Shown: positions 1 through 9,044, counted from the first letter of the stretch. The stretch: DNA of 64,000 bases from Spirochaetaceae bacterium (GCA_028820215.1 JAPPKD010000122.1:1-64000); one strand, 5' to 3'. Translations and numbers: made by a program. Notes: generated by a model from the sequence alone, not told the origin.

Positions 1-1019
1 TGCTTCCCACCTACTGCAAGGGCAACGCCCGCGTGGCCGACCTGACCGGCGACGGGTGGCTGGACGTGGTGTTCTACAACCCGCGCGGCCACCTGGCCGT
101 CTACCACGGCGGACCGCGCGGCTTCTCCACCGAACGGATGAGCCGTATCGAGCTGGACCTGGGCGGAGACGGCAACGTCGCGGCGATCAACTGCGCCGAC
201 CTGACCGGCAACGGCTGGCTGGACCTGATCGTCGTGGTGATGGGGCACTACACCCGCATGGAGTCCGGGTTCCACATCCTGTACGGCGGCCCGGACGGCT
301 ATGCGCAGGATCGAGGCGAGTACCACCGCACCGACGCGTCCAGCATCCTGCTGACCGTCGCGGACGTGAACGCCGACGGCCACCTCGACCTGCTGGTGCC
401 GGCGTACTCGACCCAGTTCAGCCGCGTGCTGCCGGCGCACATCTACTGGGGCACGCCGGGCGGCATCGACTACCAGCATCCCACGGTGATCCCGTGCGAC
501 TCGTCCTGCGCCTTCCAGGTGGTGGACATGACCGGCAACGGTTACCGCGACGTGCTGACGGTCTGCCATCGCACCGACCTCGGCCACCGGGTCGACTCGC
601 TGCTGTTCCACAACGGCCCCGAGGGTCTCGATCTGGACCACCCGGTGCGGCTGCCGGGGATGGGTCCGCACCTGAGCACGCCGCGCGACTTCGGCAACGC
701 GTTCACGCGTGAACCGTGCGAGCGCTACCGGTCGCCGCCGTACGATCTGGCCGGCAGGCGGCCGGTGCGGGTGGACTGGATCGCGGACACGCCGCCGCGC
801 ACGTCGGTCGAGCTGCAGCTCCGGTGGGCTGATTCGCGCGAGGACCTGGCCACGGCGCCGTGGCACGGCGCGGACGGCGCGGGCAGCACCTTCGCGCACC
901 CCGGCCGCGTGGTCGGGCTCGGCGGCCCGCAGCGCTGGCTGCAGTACCAGGCGACGCTGACCTCGCTCGACGGCTGCAGCACGCCGTCGCTGCGCGAGGT
1001 GAGCGTCGAGCTGGCTTAA
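1..1019 (+). CDS. FG-GAP/VCBS repeat protein, 5' truncated by window edge
   Basis: The reading frame is open to the left edge, so the true start lies outside the window; the GTG at 33 is only the first possible internal start. The visible part has at least four calcium-binding-type repeats of the VCBS/FG-GAP beta-propeller kind (VADLTGDGWLDVV, CADLTGNGWLDLI, VADVNADGHLDLL, VVDMTGNGYRDVL). The Asp/Asn/Gly loops are typical of extracellular or periplasmic propellers. After the propeller comes a roughly 100-residue beta-rich tail ending at the TAA at 1017. Such proteins are usually secreted and often act in adhesion or polysaccharide binding. No signal peptide can be judged because the N-terminus is missing. 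The Rieske gene starts 16 bp downstream but has its own candidate promoter. The fold call is secure; the function is not. Confidence 0.8.
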   Translation, partial: LPTYCKGNARVADLTGDGWLDVVFYNPRGHLAVYHGGPRGFSTERMSRIELDLGGDGNVAAINCADLTGNGWLDLIVVVMGHYTRMESGFHILYGGPDGYAQDRGEYHRTDASSILLTVADVNADGHLDLLVPAYSTQFSRVLPAHIYWGTPGGIDYQHPTVIPCDSSCAFQVVDMTGNGYRDVLTVCHRTDLGHRVDSLLFHNGPEGLDLDHPVRLPGMGPHLSTPRDFGNAFTREPCERYRSPPYDLAGRRPVRVDWIADTPPRTSVELQLRWADSREDLATAPWHGADGAGSTFAHPGRVVGLGGPQRWLQYQATLTSLDGCSTPSLREVSVELA

Positions 1020-1023
1020 GGCG

Positions 1024-1029
1024 TACACT
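1024..1029 (+). promoter_or_regulatory. Candidate -10 hexamer (leaderless) for the Rieske gene
   Basis: TACACT lies six bases before the ATG at 1036 and there is no Shine-Dalgarno sequence. The same geometry (TANNNT, 6-9 nt, start codon) recurs at several other genes in the window, which suggests leaderless transcripts. No clear -35 box is visible. Tentative. Confidence 0.35.
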
Positions 1030-1035
1030 CGCTAC

Positions 1036-2856
1036 ATGGCAGAGCAGACGCTGGTCGATGAACGGCAGTACGTCGCGGCGGGCACGGTCGAGTCCGTACG
1101 CGCCAAGGGGGTCGTCCTGGTCGAGGGCGACGGGGTCACCATCGCCGTGTTCGCCGCCGGCGACCGCATCGCCGCGGTGGACAACCGCTGCCCGCACATG
1201 GGCTTCCCGCTGCACCGGGGATCGCTCCATGACGGCATCCTGACCTGCCACTGGCACCACGCCCGCTTCGACCTGGCATCCGGCTGCGCGTTCGACCTGT
1301 TCGCCGACGACGTGCCGTCCTACGACGTGCGCATCGCCGACGGACAGGTGCTGGTCGCGCGCAGCCCGCGCCAGCAGGCCGACGCGGCGTTCTACTCCGG
1401 CCGGCTGCAACGCGGGCTCGACATCGGCGTGGGGTTGATCCAGGCCAAGGCGCTGCTCGGCCTGCTCGACGAAGACCGGGACCCGTCCGGCGTGATCGCC
1501 ACGGTCGCCGAGTTCGGCGCCCGCAGGCTGGCGAGTTGGGGCGAGGGGCTGGTGCGCCTGACCTGCGTGGCCAACCTGGCGCCGTACCTGAGCGACGACA
1601 CGCGCTACCTGGCGCTGTACTACGCGACCCGGCAGATCGCCGCCGAGGCGTCGGGAGCGGTGCCGCACCGCCTGCGAGGGGCGCTGGACGGGGACGGCCG
1701 CAGGCTCGACGAGCTGTCCGGCTGGCTTGCGACCTTCGTCGGCGCACGCCACGCGGACGGGGTCGAGCGCACGCTGGCCACGGCGCTGCGTACCCTGAGC
1801 GAGCGCGACGCCGCCGGCCTGCTGTCCGACGCGGCGGCGCAGCGCCTCTACGCCGAGGGCGGGCACCTGCTCGACTCCTGCAACAAGGTGTTCGAGTTGA
1901 TGGACCACGTGGGCGCCGACGACGCGGAGACGCACGTGGCGCTCCTGGCCGGCCGCATCGCCGCGGCGCGCGGCGAGGAGGAGGGGAGCGCCTGGCGGCA
2001 CCCGGTCGACCTGGTGAGCGCCGCCCGCGACCTGGAGTCGCGGCTCCCGGAGCTGCTGGCGGCGGGCGCGGACGCGGCGCGCGCGAACGGGACCACCGAG
2101 CCGGCGCAGGCTCGCGACGTCGCCGGGCGCATGCTTCGGGTCCTGCTCGGCGATGACGGCCGCGCGGTCGTGGCGACGGTCGGTGACGAGCTGGCCGGCG
2201 GAACCGCCCCCCGCATCCTGTCGGCCGTGGTCGCCTACGCGGCGGGGCTGCGCCTGGCGCGCTTCTCGGCGTCGAACGACGTCGGCGACTGGTTCAGCGC
2301 CCAGCACACCTTCATCTTCGCCAACGCCGTGGACCGCGCGGTGCGGCGCAACCCCGCGTCCCGGACCGTGGCCGCGATCGTCCAGGCCGCGCTGTCCGTG
2401 CACGCCGACCGGTTCCTGAACGTGCCTCCGGCTCGCCTGCCGGGCGAGCGGGACGGCCTCGACGCGCTGCCCGATGACCACGACGAGCTGCTCGAGCGCC
2501 TGCTCGACACCATGGACCGCCGCAGCACGCCGGGCGACGCGGATGCGCTGACCGCGCGCTACCTGCGCGCCGGCGGCCCCCTGGAGCGGCTGATCGACAC
2601 GCTGGCCTACGCGACGGTGCGCGAGGACCTGGATTTCCACAGCCTGCAGGTGCTGGAGGCGGCCGTCGCCCAGGGGCACACCTGGGGAGACGGCCCCGAG
2701 CGGGAGCACCTGATGATCGGCGTCACCCGCAACCTGGCCGCGCAGTGTCCGACCCGGCGCGGTGGCTTGAGCACCGCCCTGATCGCGCGGCGGCTGCATC
2801 GCGGCCAGGCGCTGTACGCGGAGGATGACGCGGACGGCGACGGCAAGGACGCCTGA
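1036..2856 (+). CDS. Rieske [2Fe-2S] protein with large helical C-terminal domain
   Basis: This is a 606-residue protein. Residues about 10-110 form a Rieske domain with both cluster boxes: C52-P-H54 in NRCPHMGFPLHRG and C71-H-W-H74 in CHWHHARFDL. The cluster would transfer electrons, as in the ferredoxin or terminal components of ring-hydroxylating oxygenases. The remaining ~490 residues are Ala/Leu/Arg-rich, look all-helical and show no family I recognise; they lack the 2-His-1-carboxylate catalytic domain expected of a classic oxygenase alpha subunit. There is no signal peptide, so it is cytoplasmic. The stop at 2854 is ten bases before the start of the dioxygenase-like gene, implying an operon with the oxygenase and sulfatase. 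It could supply electrons to a neighbouring oxygenase; that is inference. Confidence 0.85.
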   Translation: MAEQTLVDERQYVAAGTVESVRAKGVVLVEGDGVTIAVFAAGDRIAAVDNRCPHMGFPLHRGSLHDGILTCHWHHARFDLASGCAFDLFADDVPSYDVRIADGQVLVARSPRQQADAAFYSGRLQRGLDIGVGLIQAKALLGLLDEDRDPSGVIATVAEFGARRLASWGEGLVRLTCVANLAPYLSDDTRYLALYYATRQIAAEASGAVPHRLRGALDGDGRRLDELSGWLATFVGARHADGVERTLATALRTLSERDAAGLLSDAAAQRLYAEGGHLLDSCNKVFELMDHVGADDAETHVALLAGRIAAARGEEEGSAWRHPVDLVSAARDLESRLPELLAAGADAARANGTTEPAQARDVAGRMLRVLLGDDGRAVVATVGDELAGGTAPRILSAVVAYAAGLRLARFSASNDVGDWFSAQHTFIFANAVDRAVRRNPASRTVAAIVQAALSVHADRFLNVPPARLPGERDGLDALPDDHDELLERLLDTMDRRSTPGDADALTARYLRAGGPLERLIDTLAYATVREDLDFHSLQVLEAAVAQGHTWGDGPEREHLMIGVTRNLAAQCPTRRGGLSTALIARRLHRGQALYAEDDADGDGKDA

Positions 2857-2866
2857 GGGGATCGTC

Positions 2867-3664
2867 GTGCTTGATCTGCAGACGTTCGCTCCCGGCGACC
2901 CGGCCGGCGCCGCGGCGGTGTTCCATCGGGACGGCCTGGTCATCATCCGCGACGCGCTCACGCCAGAGCAGCTCGCGCTCGCGCAGGCCGGAGCGCGGCG
3001 GGTGGCGGCCGAGCAGATGGCGGCGATCCCGTTCGAGGAGGCGAACCGCGGCTATGCGCGCTATTCCTACGGGCTGCAGCTCCACCACCCCGAGTGGGCG
3101 CAGCTGATCGCGGTGCCGACGATCCTGCCGGTGCTGGATGAGATCTGGGGCTCCGAGGAGTACATCTGCGGGCTGGGTGGCGGCGACTACTCCGCGCCCG
3201 GAGCGGAGATTCAGCACTTGCACGCCGACCTGCGCGACGACATCGCGGACCCGCTGCAGCAGGTCACGATCTTCGATCTGCCGAGCCCGTTCATCGTCGC
3301 CAACTACGTGATGACCGAGTTCAGCGAACGAACGGGAGCGACCCGCTTCGTGCCCGGCACGCACCGCACGCGCCAGAAGCCTCCAACGCTGGAGGAAGAA
3401 CCGGAGCGCATGCGGCAGTCGTTCATCTGTGCGCCGCCGGGAACCGCCATCATCCGCGACGTGCGCTGCTGGCACGGCGGCACCCGCAACAGCAGCGACC
3501 AGGTGCGCATCATGCTGGGCATCGGGTACTACGCGCCCTGGTTCCGGCAGCCAAGGATGCATGGCGTGGTGCCCCGGTCGCTGTACCGGACGCTGCCGGC
3601 ACGTGCGCAGAGACTCGCCCGCTTCATCGTCGTCGACGACGCGTCAGGATGCCAGCAGCCCTGA
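2867..3664 (+). CDS. Phytanoyl-CoA dioxygenase (PhyH)-like Fe(II)/2-oxoglutarate oxygenase
   Basis: The protein has 265 residues. It carries the double-stranded beta-helix facial triad H119-x-D121 (in QHLHAD) with distal H203 (CWHGGTRNSS), followed by R214, the likely 2-oxoglutarate-binding arginine. PhyH-family enzymes hydroxylate small molecules with 2-oxoglutarate and O2; the substrate here is unknown. I chose the GTG at 2867 because GAGGGG (2855-2860) sits at good spacing before it. An ATG at 2825 would add 14 residues and overlap the Rieske gene. The 3' end overlaps the sulfatase by 16 bp, so translation is probably coupled. The pairing with a Rieske protein and a sulfatase suggests oxidative processing of a sulfated compound, which is inference. 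Confidence 0.85.
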   Translation: MLDLQTFAPGDPAGAAAVFHRDGLVIIRDALTPEQLALAQAGARRVAAEQMAAIPFEEANRGYARYSYGLQLHHPEWAQLIAVPTILPVLDEIWGSEEYICGLGGGDYSAPGAEIQHLHADLRDDIADPLQQVTIFDLPSPFIVANYVMTEFSERTGATRFVPGTHRTRQKPPTLEEEPERMRQSFICAPPGTAIIRDVRCWHGGTRNSSDQVRIMLGIGYYAPWFRQPRMHGVVPRSLYRTLPARAQRLARFIVVDDASGCQQP

Positions 3665-4986
3665 GCCCGGCACCGCCGAACATCCTGTTCGTCTTCACCG
3701 ACCAGCACCGCTGGGACTGGGTGGGGTACGAGGGGCGGGTGCCGGTGCGCACCCCCAACCTGGACCGGATCGCCGCGCGCGGCGTGGCCTTCAGCGGCTG
3801 CCGGGTGGCAAGCCCGATGTGCGCGCCCAGCCGCGCCTGCCTGGCCGCCGGTGTGCGCTACGGCCGCTGCCGCGTCGCCGACAACCGCGCCGACGCCGAT
3901 CCGGCGCTTCCCACCTTCATGCAGGCGCTGCGCGCGGCCGGCTACCGGGTGGCGATGTGCGGCAAGAGCGACCTGCACAAGCGCTCGCACCTGCACGGCC
4001 GCTACGGCTGGTCCAGCTTCCTGGGGCGTATGGGATTCACCGATACCCTCGACCACGCCGGCCACCGCGACAGCGCCGCCGTCGCCGGCCGGACCGAGCC
4101 GATCGAGCCTTACCTGGCGTTCCTGCACGAGCACGGCCTGGCCGCGACCGTGCTGGAGGACTGGGAACGGCGCCGGCGCCACGACCAGGACGGGAAGGGG
4201 ATCGCCGCATGGCCCTGCCCGCACGGCCGCTTCTTCCAGATCGACGACTTCACGGGCCGTGCGGCGCTCGGCCTGCTCGACCGGCTTCCGGCCGGGCAGC
4301 CGTGGTTCCTGCAGGTGAACTTCTCCGGCCCGCACCCGTATTTCGATGCCTGCCGTGAGCTGCTGGATCGCTACGACGGCGTCGCGTTCCCGGAGCCGGC
4401 CGACGCACCGCCGTCGGCGCACGACCACCAGGCGATCAGGCGCAGCTATGCGGCCAAGATCGAAGGCATCGACGACTGGATCGGCTGGATCCGGGACGCC
4501 GTGGAGCGGCGCGGCGAGGCGGACCGGACGCTGTTCGCCTTCTCGGCCGACCACGGCGAGATGCTCGGCGAGCGCGGACTCTGGGACAAGGGACAGCCGC
4601 ACGATGGCTCCGTGCGCGTGCCGCTGGCGGTGTCCGGTCCGGGCGTCGACGCCGGCCGCTGGAGCGACGCGCCGGTCGAGACCATCGATCTGGCCGCCAC
4701 GTTCGTCGAAGCCGCCGGGGCGGAACCGCCGTCGGGCTGGGATTCCCGCTCGCTCTGGCCACTGCTGAGCGGCGGCGCCCGGCGCACCCGGCCGGTCGCC
4801 GAGTCGGCATTCGGAAACTGGCGCCTGCGCACGGACGGCCGATGGAAACTGATCGAGCACACGGCGGCCGCACCGGAGCTCTTCGACCTGTGGAACGATC
4901 GCGCCGAGCGTCACGACGTGGCCGACCGACACCCCCGGATCGTCGACCGCCTGAGAAGCAAACAGTGTCGGGAACCGTCAGATTGA
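3649..4986 (+). CDS. Arylsulfatase-type sulfatase (formylglycine-dependent)
   Basis: This is a 445-residue alkaline-phosphatase-superfamily sulfatase. The start NILFVFTDQHRWD holds the first metal-binding Asp (about D18). The signature SPMCAPSRACLAAG contains C58-x-P-S-R62, in which the Cys is oxidised to formylglycine by a separate enzyme. A later segment, FSADHGEMLGERGLWDKG (about residues 298-316), supplies the second metal pair and the conserved Lys. Length is normal for the family. No signal peptide is apparent, so unless the N-terminus is longer it would act on imported sulfated sugars. It overlaps the PhyH gene by 16 bp and is the third gene of the Rieske-PhyH-sulfatase operon. Substrate cannot be assigned. 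Confidence 0.92.
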   Translation: MPAALSPAPPNILFVFTDQHRWDWVGYEGRVPVRTPNLDRIAARGVAFSGCRVASPMCAPSRACLAAGVRYGRCRVADNRADADPALPTFMQALRAAGYRVAMCGKSDLHKRSHLHGRYGWSSFLGRMGFTDTLDHAGHRDSAAVAGRTEPIEPYLAFLHEHGLAATVLEDWERRRRHDQDGKGIAAWPCPHGRFFQIDDFTGRAALGLLDRLPAGQPWFLQVNFSGPHPYFDACRELLDRYDGVAFPEPADAPPSAHDHQAIRRSYAAKIEGIDDWIGWIRDAVERRGEADRTLFAFSADHGEMLGERGLWDKGQPHDGSVRVPLAVSGPGVDAGRWSDAPVETIDLAATFVEAAGAEPPSGWDSRSLWPLLSGGARRTRPVAESAFGNWRLRTDGRWKLIEHTAAAPELFDLWNDRAERHDVADRHPRIVDRLRSKQCREPSD

Positions 4987-5048
4987 CATGCCCACCCCGA
5001 CGCGATAAGAGCACGCATGAAGAGACTCAGATTGGAGGCACGCGCGAG

Positions 5049-5414
5049 ATGGCGCTGCTGATCAAGGCTCCCGCCAGGATTCCGCAAGACAGCAGCCCTC
5101 CCAAGGTGATCGACGAGTTGATCGGTCGAGTCAACTCAAACTCGCGCGAAGTGAGCATCGCCAGGATGCGAAGTCCCGCGGGCTGGAGCGAGCCGGGCCA
5201 AACTCCGGAATTCGACGAGTACTCGGTCGTGCTTTCGGGAATACTCCGCGTAGAGACAACCGACGGCGTCATCGATGTCGGCGCGGGACAAGCAGTCGTT
5301 GCTCGGAAGGGGGAGTGGGTCAGGTACAGCAGTCCGATTGAGGGTGGAGCGGAGTATGTGTCGGTGTGCGTGCCCGCATTCAGTCCCGAGACGGCTCATC
5401 GCGATGAGTTTTGA
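5049..5414 (+). CDS. Small single-domain cupin
   Basis: This is a 121-residue protein with one cupin barrel. The first motif region is around PEFDEYSVVLSGILRVE; the second is VDVGAGQAVVARKGEWVRY-like. Metal-binding His residues are mostly replaced, with E/D/Y in motif 1, so it may be non-catalytic or a sugar/ligand binder. The ATG at 5049 is preceded by GGAGG (5034-5038) at 10-nt spacing; the frame extends further upstream but without a better start. Base composition is visibly lower in GC than its neighbours, so it may have a different origin. It lies between the sulfatase and the aminotransferase on the same strand, with about 60-bp gaps. Confidence 0.75.
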   Translation: MALLIKAPARIPQDSSPPKVIDELIGRVNSNSREVSIARMRSPAGWSEPGQTPEFDEYSVVLSGILRVETTDGVIDVGAGQAVVARKGEWVRYSSPIEGGAEYVSVCVPAFSPETAHRDEF

Positions 5415-5466
5415 GACCTCGGCTTCCGGTACCGTCCGCCATCCGCTACGCATGAGCGGCGTGCGG

Positions 5467-5472
5467 TAGACT
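5467..5472 (+). promoter_or_regulatory. Candidate -10 hexamer for the DegT aminotransferase
   Basis: TAGACT ends nine bases before the ATG at 5482, with no Shine-Dalgarno sequence. It is part of the recurring leaderless-like pattern in this window. No convincing -35 box. Confidence 0.3.
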
Positions 5473-5481
5473 GATCGACCT

Positions 5482-6750
5482 ATGAGCATGAGCACTACCA
5501 CCGACCGGCTGGCGATCGACGGCGGCACGCCGCTGGTGATGGAACTGCCCGAGCGCGCCCTGATCGGCGCGGAGGAGCGCGCCGCCGCGCTCGGGGTCAT
5601 CGACCGGGCGATCGCCGCCGGCGGCGCCATCGAGTACGGGGGGCCGGAGGAGGAGGCGTACTGCGCCGAGTTCGCGGCGACCCTCGGCGGCGGCTACGCC
5701 GACGCGGTCAACTCCGGCACCGCGGCCCTGTACGTCGCGCTGCGGGCGCTCGGCGTGGAGCCGTTCACGGAGGTGGTGGTGCCGGCGGTCACCGACCCGG
5801 GAGGCATCATGCCGGTGCCGCTGCTGGGCTGCATCCCGGTGGTGGCCGATACCGAGCCGGGCTCCTTCAACTGCGGCCCGGAGCAGGTCGAGGACGTCCT
5901 CGGTCCTCTGACCAGCGCCATCGTGGTCGCCCACATCGCCGGCGAGCCGGCGCGGATCGAGGCCATCGCCCGCCTGGCCGAACGCCACCGCGTGCCGCTG
6001 ATCGAGGACTGCGCGCAGGCGCACGGCGCCGCCATCGGCGGCGCGCCGGTCGGGAGCTTCGGAACCGTCGCCACCTTCTCGACGATGTGGGGCAAGCACC
6101 ACTCGACCGGCGGGCAGGGCGGCGTGCTGTTCACCCGCGACGGGGATCTGTACCCCACGATCCGCGGCGCCGCCGACCGCGGCAAGCCGTTCGGGGACAC
6201 CCTGCCGGCGGGCCGCAACTACCTGGCGTCGCTCAACTTCAACCTGGACGAGCTGAGCGCCGCGATCGGCCGCGCGCAGCTCTCCAAGCTGCCGGTGGCG
6301 GTCGAGCGCCGCCGCGCGTTCGTGCGGGCGCTGGCCGAGCGCCTCGCCGACGTGCCGTCGGTGCAGGTCCCGGAGCTGCCCGCCGGCGCCGAGCCGTCCT
6401 GGTGGTTCCTGCGGCTGCGCTACCGCCCGATGGGCGGCTGGGACAAGGAGCGCTTCTGCGCGGCCGTCGCCGCCGAGGGGGTGCCGGTCAACCCCACCTA
6501 CGCCGCGCTGCCGGCCACCTACACCTGGTTCCGCGACCGGCAGGTATTCGGGAGGCGGAGCGGCTTTCCGTGGACGGCGGCCGAGTACCGGGGCGACCCC
6601 GATCGCGTCTTCCCGTGTCCGAACGCGCACGCGGCGGTTGCCGAGCACTTCACACTGCCGTTGCGCGAGTCGTGGGGCGAAGCGGAGGCAGCGAACATCG
6701 CGGCCGCGTTCGCCCGCGTCGACCGCGCGGCGCGGGCGGGAGGCGCTTGA
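5482..6750 (+). CDS. DegT/DnrJ/EryC1/StrS-family PLP aminotransferase
   Basis: This 422-residue fold-type-I PLP enzyme belongs to the sugar aminotransferase family. DCAQAHGA (about residues 176-183) contains the PLP-pyridine Asp and ring-stacking His region. FSTMWGKHHSTGGQGG carries the Schiff-base lysine at about K205. The segment AVNSGTAALYVALRAL (about 73-88) is the usual phosphate-binding Ser-Gly-Thr loop. Family members aminate keto-sugars or cyclitols or, when Lys is replaced, dehydrate them; the Lys is present, so transamination is expected. It stands alone, with a convergent gene downstream 22 bp away. The donor and sugar cannot be predicted. Confidence 0.88.
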   Translation: MSMSTTTDRLAIDGGTPLVMELPERALIGAEERAAALGVIDRAIAAGGAIEYGGPEEEAYCAEFAATLGGGYADAVNSGTAALYVALRALGVEPFTEVVVPAVTDPGGIMPVPLLGCIPVVADTEPGSFNCGPEQVEDVLGPLTSAIVVAHIAGEPARIEAIARLAERHRVPLIEDCAQAHGAAIGGAPVGSFGTVATFSTMWGKHHSTGGQGGVLFTRDGDLYPTIRGAADRGKPFGDTLPAGRNYLASLNFNLDELSAAIGRAQLSKLPVAVERRRAFVRALAERLADVPSVQVPELPAGAEPSWWFLRLRYRPMGGWDKERFCAAVAAEGVPVNPTYAALPATYTWFRDRQVFGRRSGFPWTAAEYRGDPDRVFPCPNAHAAVAEHFTLPLRESWGEAEAANIAAAFARVDRAARAGGA

Positions 6751-6771
6751 CGCCTGCAGACCGTCAGCCGG

Positions 6772-7940
6772 TTACGCTGACGGAGATCCGGCACGGGCCG
6801 GAACGCCTTCCTGCGTCTCCGCGACCACCTGGTCGACGACCGAGCGGAGTGCCTCCGGCTCCGTCGCTCCCTCGACGCGGCGGAGCCGGAAGAGGTCCAG
6901 TTGCCGGTCCGCGCTCGTGCCGTCGCGGATGATGTCCCGCACGCGGCGCAGTTCCTCTTCGCAGCCGAGCGCACCGGCATCGCCCGCCAAGGTGTCGATC
7001 AGCGCCTCGGCGTACTCGTCGATGTCCATGCGCCCGCCGGCGCCGGCATCGCCCAGGAAGGCGAACACCCCGAAGCGCTGCGCAAGCCACCGGTTTTCCA
7101 TGATGATCTCGGTCCGCGGCTCTGCCGGCAGCTCGTTCGCCCGAGCCTGCCGCAGCAGCATGCGGATGAGCGACGCGTAGAGCGCGGCGATGGACACCGC
7201 ATCATCGATGCGCGGGCAGATGTCGCAGATGCGCAGCTCCACCGTCGGATGCAGCGCGGCCGGCCGGATGTCCCACCACAGCTCGCTGCCGTCCTGAATG
7301 AAGTCCAGGCGCCGGTACTCGTCCACGAGCCGGTCATACTCCGCGCGCGACTGCAGCGGAGCGGGAGTGCTGGTGCGCGGGAGTGCGCCGAACAGGTTCA
7401 GGCGGTACGACTTGTAGCCGGTCATACGGCCGCCGCTGAGCGGTGACGACCCGGACAGCGCGTGCAGGAACGGCAGGTAGCGGCGCAGGGCGGTCATGAC
7501 CTGGATGCGTTCGTCCTCGTCGCCGAAGCCGGCATGGATGTGCATGCCGCTGATCAGCATGCGCCGCACGGCGTCCTGGAAGAGAGCGGCGAACCGTTCG
7601 TAGCGCTCCTTGCGGGTGGGCGCCTGCTCCGCTCGGCGAACGGATGGGTGGAGGAGGCGATTACCGCGGCGCCGTGGGCGGCAGCCGACTCCAGCACCAG
7701 GGCGCGGGTCTCCACCAGGGCCTCGCGCACGTCGGTCACCGTGCTGCAGATGCGCGTGTTGGTCTCGATCTGGGAGCGGAGAAACTCCGGGACCACCTTG
7801 TGCGGCCCGCTGTTCCGTTCGCAGGCAGCGAAGATGTCGGGGTCCGGATCGGCCAGCAGGTCGCGTGTGTCCGGATCGATCAGGAAGAACTCTTCCTCGA
7901 CCCCGAGCGTGATTTGCAGGTCGTCGCCGGCTTTGGCCAT
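6772..7940 (-). pseudogene. YbdK-like carboxylate-amine ligase (GCS2 family), frameshifted
   Basis: Two reading frames together make one complete protein of about 389 residues in the glutamate-cysteine ligase family 2. The N-terminal part, in one frame (7940 to about 7635), has GVEEEFFLIDPDTRDLL and ends at ASSTHPFAER. The C-terminal part continues in another frame from about 7630 with QAPTRKERYERF, then GMHIHAGFGDEDERIQ and TVELRICDICPRIDD, all family hallmarks. A one-base deletion near 7630 explains the break. Known YbdK has weak glutamate-cysteine ligase activity. The start codon is 3 bp after the stop of the Gfo/Idh/MocA gene, so the two form an operon. Either the gene is dead or the break is an assembly error; nothing here suggests programmed frameshifting. 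Confidence 0.8.
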
Positions 7941-7943
7941 GCT

Positions 7944-9029
7944 TCAGTCGATCGTCGACTGCCGGCGGCACTCTTCCATGATGCGCATCTGCCTCAGCAC
8001 CTGCTCGGCGGTGACCGGCAGCGGACCGCCGTGGCGGATGGCGCCGAACAGCTCCCGGTAGTAACGGGCCTCGCCCTCGGCCTCCGGGCCGCCGGCGGCC
8101 TTTGCCTCTTCAAGCGTCCAGCGATGCTCGACCCAGTCGACCTGCTCCCGGTTGTAGCTGCGGTCGCCGGTCGGCTCGGTGGACAGTTGGCGCTCGGGCC
8201 GGCTGCCGGGCCGCACGCAGCGCCACGTCAGCTCGCCGTTTCCGCCCACCAGTCCGCCTTCCGAGCCCATGACGTGCAGCATCGGCTGCTCGTAGGCGCA
8301 GGTGGAGGTGATCTCGATGTCGATGGTCGGCGCCGCGGCGGCATCCGCATTCGCGGGATCGGGGGTGAGGACGACCTTGAGATGGTCCTCCGCGTCGCCG
8401 AGCGTCTGCACGCAGTCGCTCACGTACAGCACGCGCGGCTCGCCCGGGCCGAACAGCGTCAGGGCCGCGTCGATCAGGTGGGCGCCGGTGTTGTTGAGCG
8501 ATCCGCCGCCGAAGCGCCGCAGGGTCTGCCAGTCCCATCGCCGCCCGAAGCCATGGTTGACCAGCCGTACCTGAACCAGGCGCCCGAGCTCGCCTGCGCC
8601 CACGATGGCGAGCACCTTCTGCAGCTCGGGACGGAAGCGCCAGTTCTGAAAGACGGACAGCAGCCGGCCGGTGGCGTCCCGGACCGCGACCATGCGCTCG
8701 GCCTCCTCGAGCGAGGTGGCCATCGGCTTCTCGCCGACCACGTGGCGGCCGGACTCCAGCGCGGCGATCGCGTACGGGGCGTGCAGGTGGCTCGGCACCG
8801 CGACCACGACCAGCTCGACCTCGGCGTCGGCCAGCAGGTCGTCGAACTCGATGTGGGAACGGCAGCCGAAGCGCTGCTCGGCCTCGGCGCGGCGCTCGGC
8901 CAGGTGGTCCTGGACCGCGACCACGGTGAATCGCTCGGGCTGCTCGGCGAGCAGGCGCGCGTGGATGCTCCAGCCGCTGCGGCCAAGGCCGGCGATGGCG
9001 GTACGCACGGGGGAGGTTGAAGTGCTCAT
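7944..9029 (-). CDS. Gfo/Idh/MocA-family NAD(P)-dependent oxidoreductase
   Basis: This is a 361-residue two-domain dehydrogenase. The N-terminal Rossmann fold has AIAGLGRSGW (residues 11-20) and the family lysine motif EKPMA (E100-K-P). The C-terminal alpha/beta domain has GGGSLNNTGAHLIDAALTLF, with the conserved D/H pair near the active site. Members oxidise or reduce hydroxyls of sugars, inositols or their derivatives. No signal peptide, so cytoplasmic. It is the first gene of a two-gene operon with the frameshifted YbdK-like ligase. A TATGAT hexamer nine bases before the ATG is the likely -10. A second, unrelated-context member lies at 25587. Confidence 0.9.
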   Translation of the reverse strand: MSTSTSPVRTAIAGLGRSGWSIHARLLAEQPERFTVVAVQDHLAERRAEAEQRFGCRSHIEFDDLLADAEVELVVVAVPSHLHAPYAIAALESGRHVVGEKPMATSLEEAERMVAVRDATGRLLSVFQNWRFRPELQKVLAIVGAGELGRLVQVRLVNHGFGRRWDWQTLRRFGGGSLNNTGAHLIDAALTLFGPGEPRVLYVSDCVQTLGDAEDHLKVVLTPDPANADAAAAPTIDIEITSTCAYEQPMLHVMGSEGGLVGGNGELTWRCVRPGSRPERQLSTEPTGDRSYNREQVDWVEHRWTLEEAKAAGGPEAEGEARYYRELFGAIRHGGPLPVTAEQVLRQMRIMEECRRQSTID

Positions 9030-9038
9030 GACGGGCGG

Positions 9039-9044
9039 ATCATA
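9039..9044 (-). promoter_or_regulatory. Candidate -10 hexamer (leaderless) for Gfo/Idh/MocA gene
   Basis: On the minus strand TATGAT ends nine bases before the ATG at 9029. There is no Shine-Dalgarno sequence in between. A -35 box is not evident. Confidence 0.35.

Noticed and set aside
703..2961. 752-codon minus-strand open frame opposite the Rieske gene
   Set aside because: Arg/Ala/Gly-rich with no motif, the usual mirror of a GC-rich coding region; the plus-strand Rieske gene has clear motifs.
4842..5048. N-terminal extension of the cupin
   Set aside because: It overlaps the end of the sulfatase in another frame and is Arg/Pro-rich; the ATG at 5049 has a good ribosome-binding site.
7620..7640. 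Programmed frameshift in the YbdK-like gene
   Set aside because: No slippery sequence or stimulatory structure is evident, and intact homologues need one frame only.
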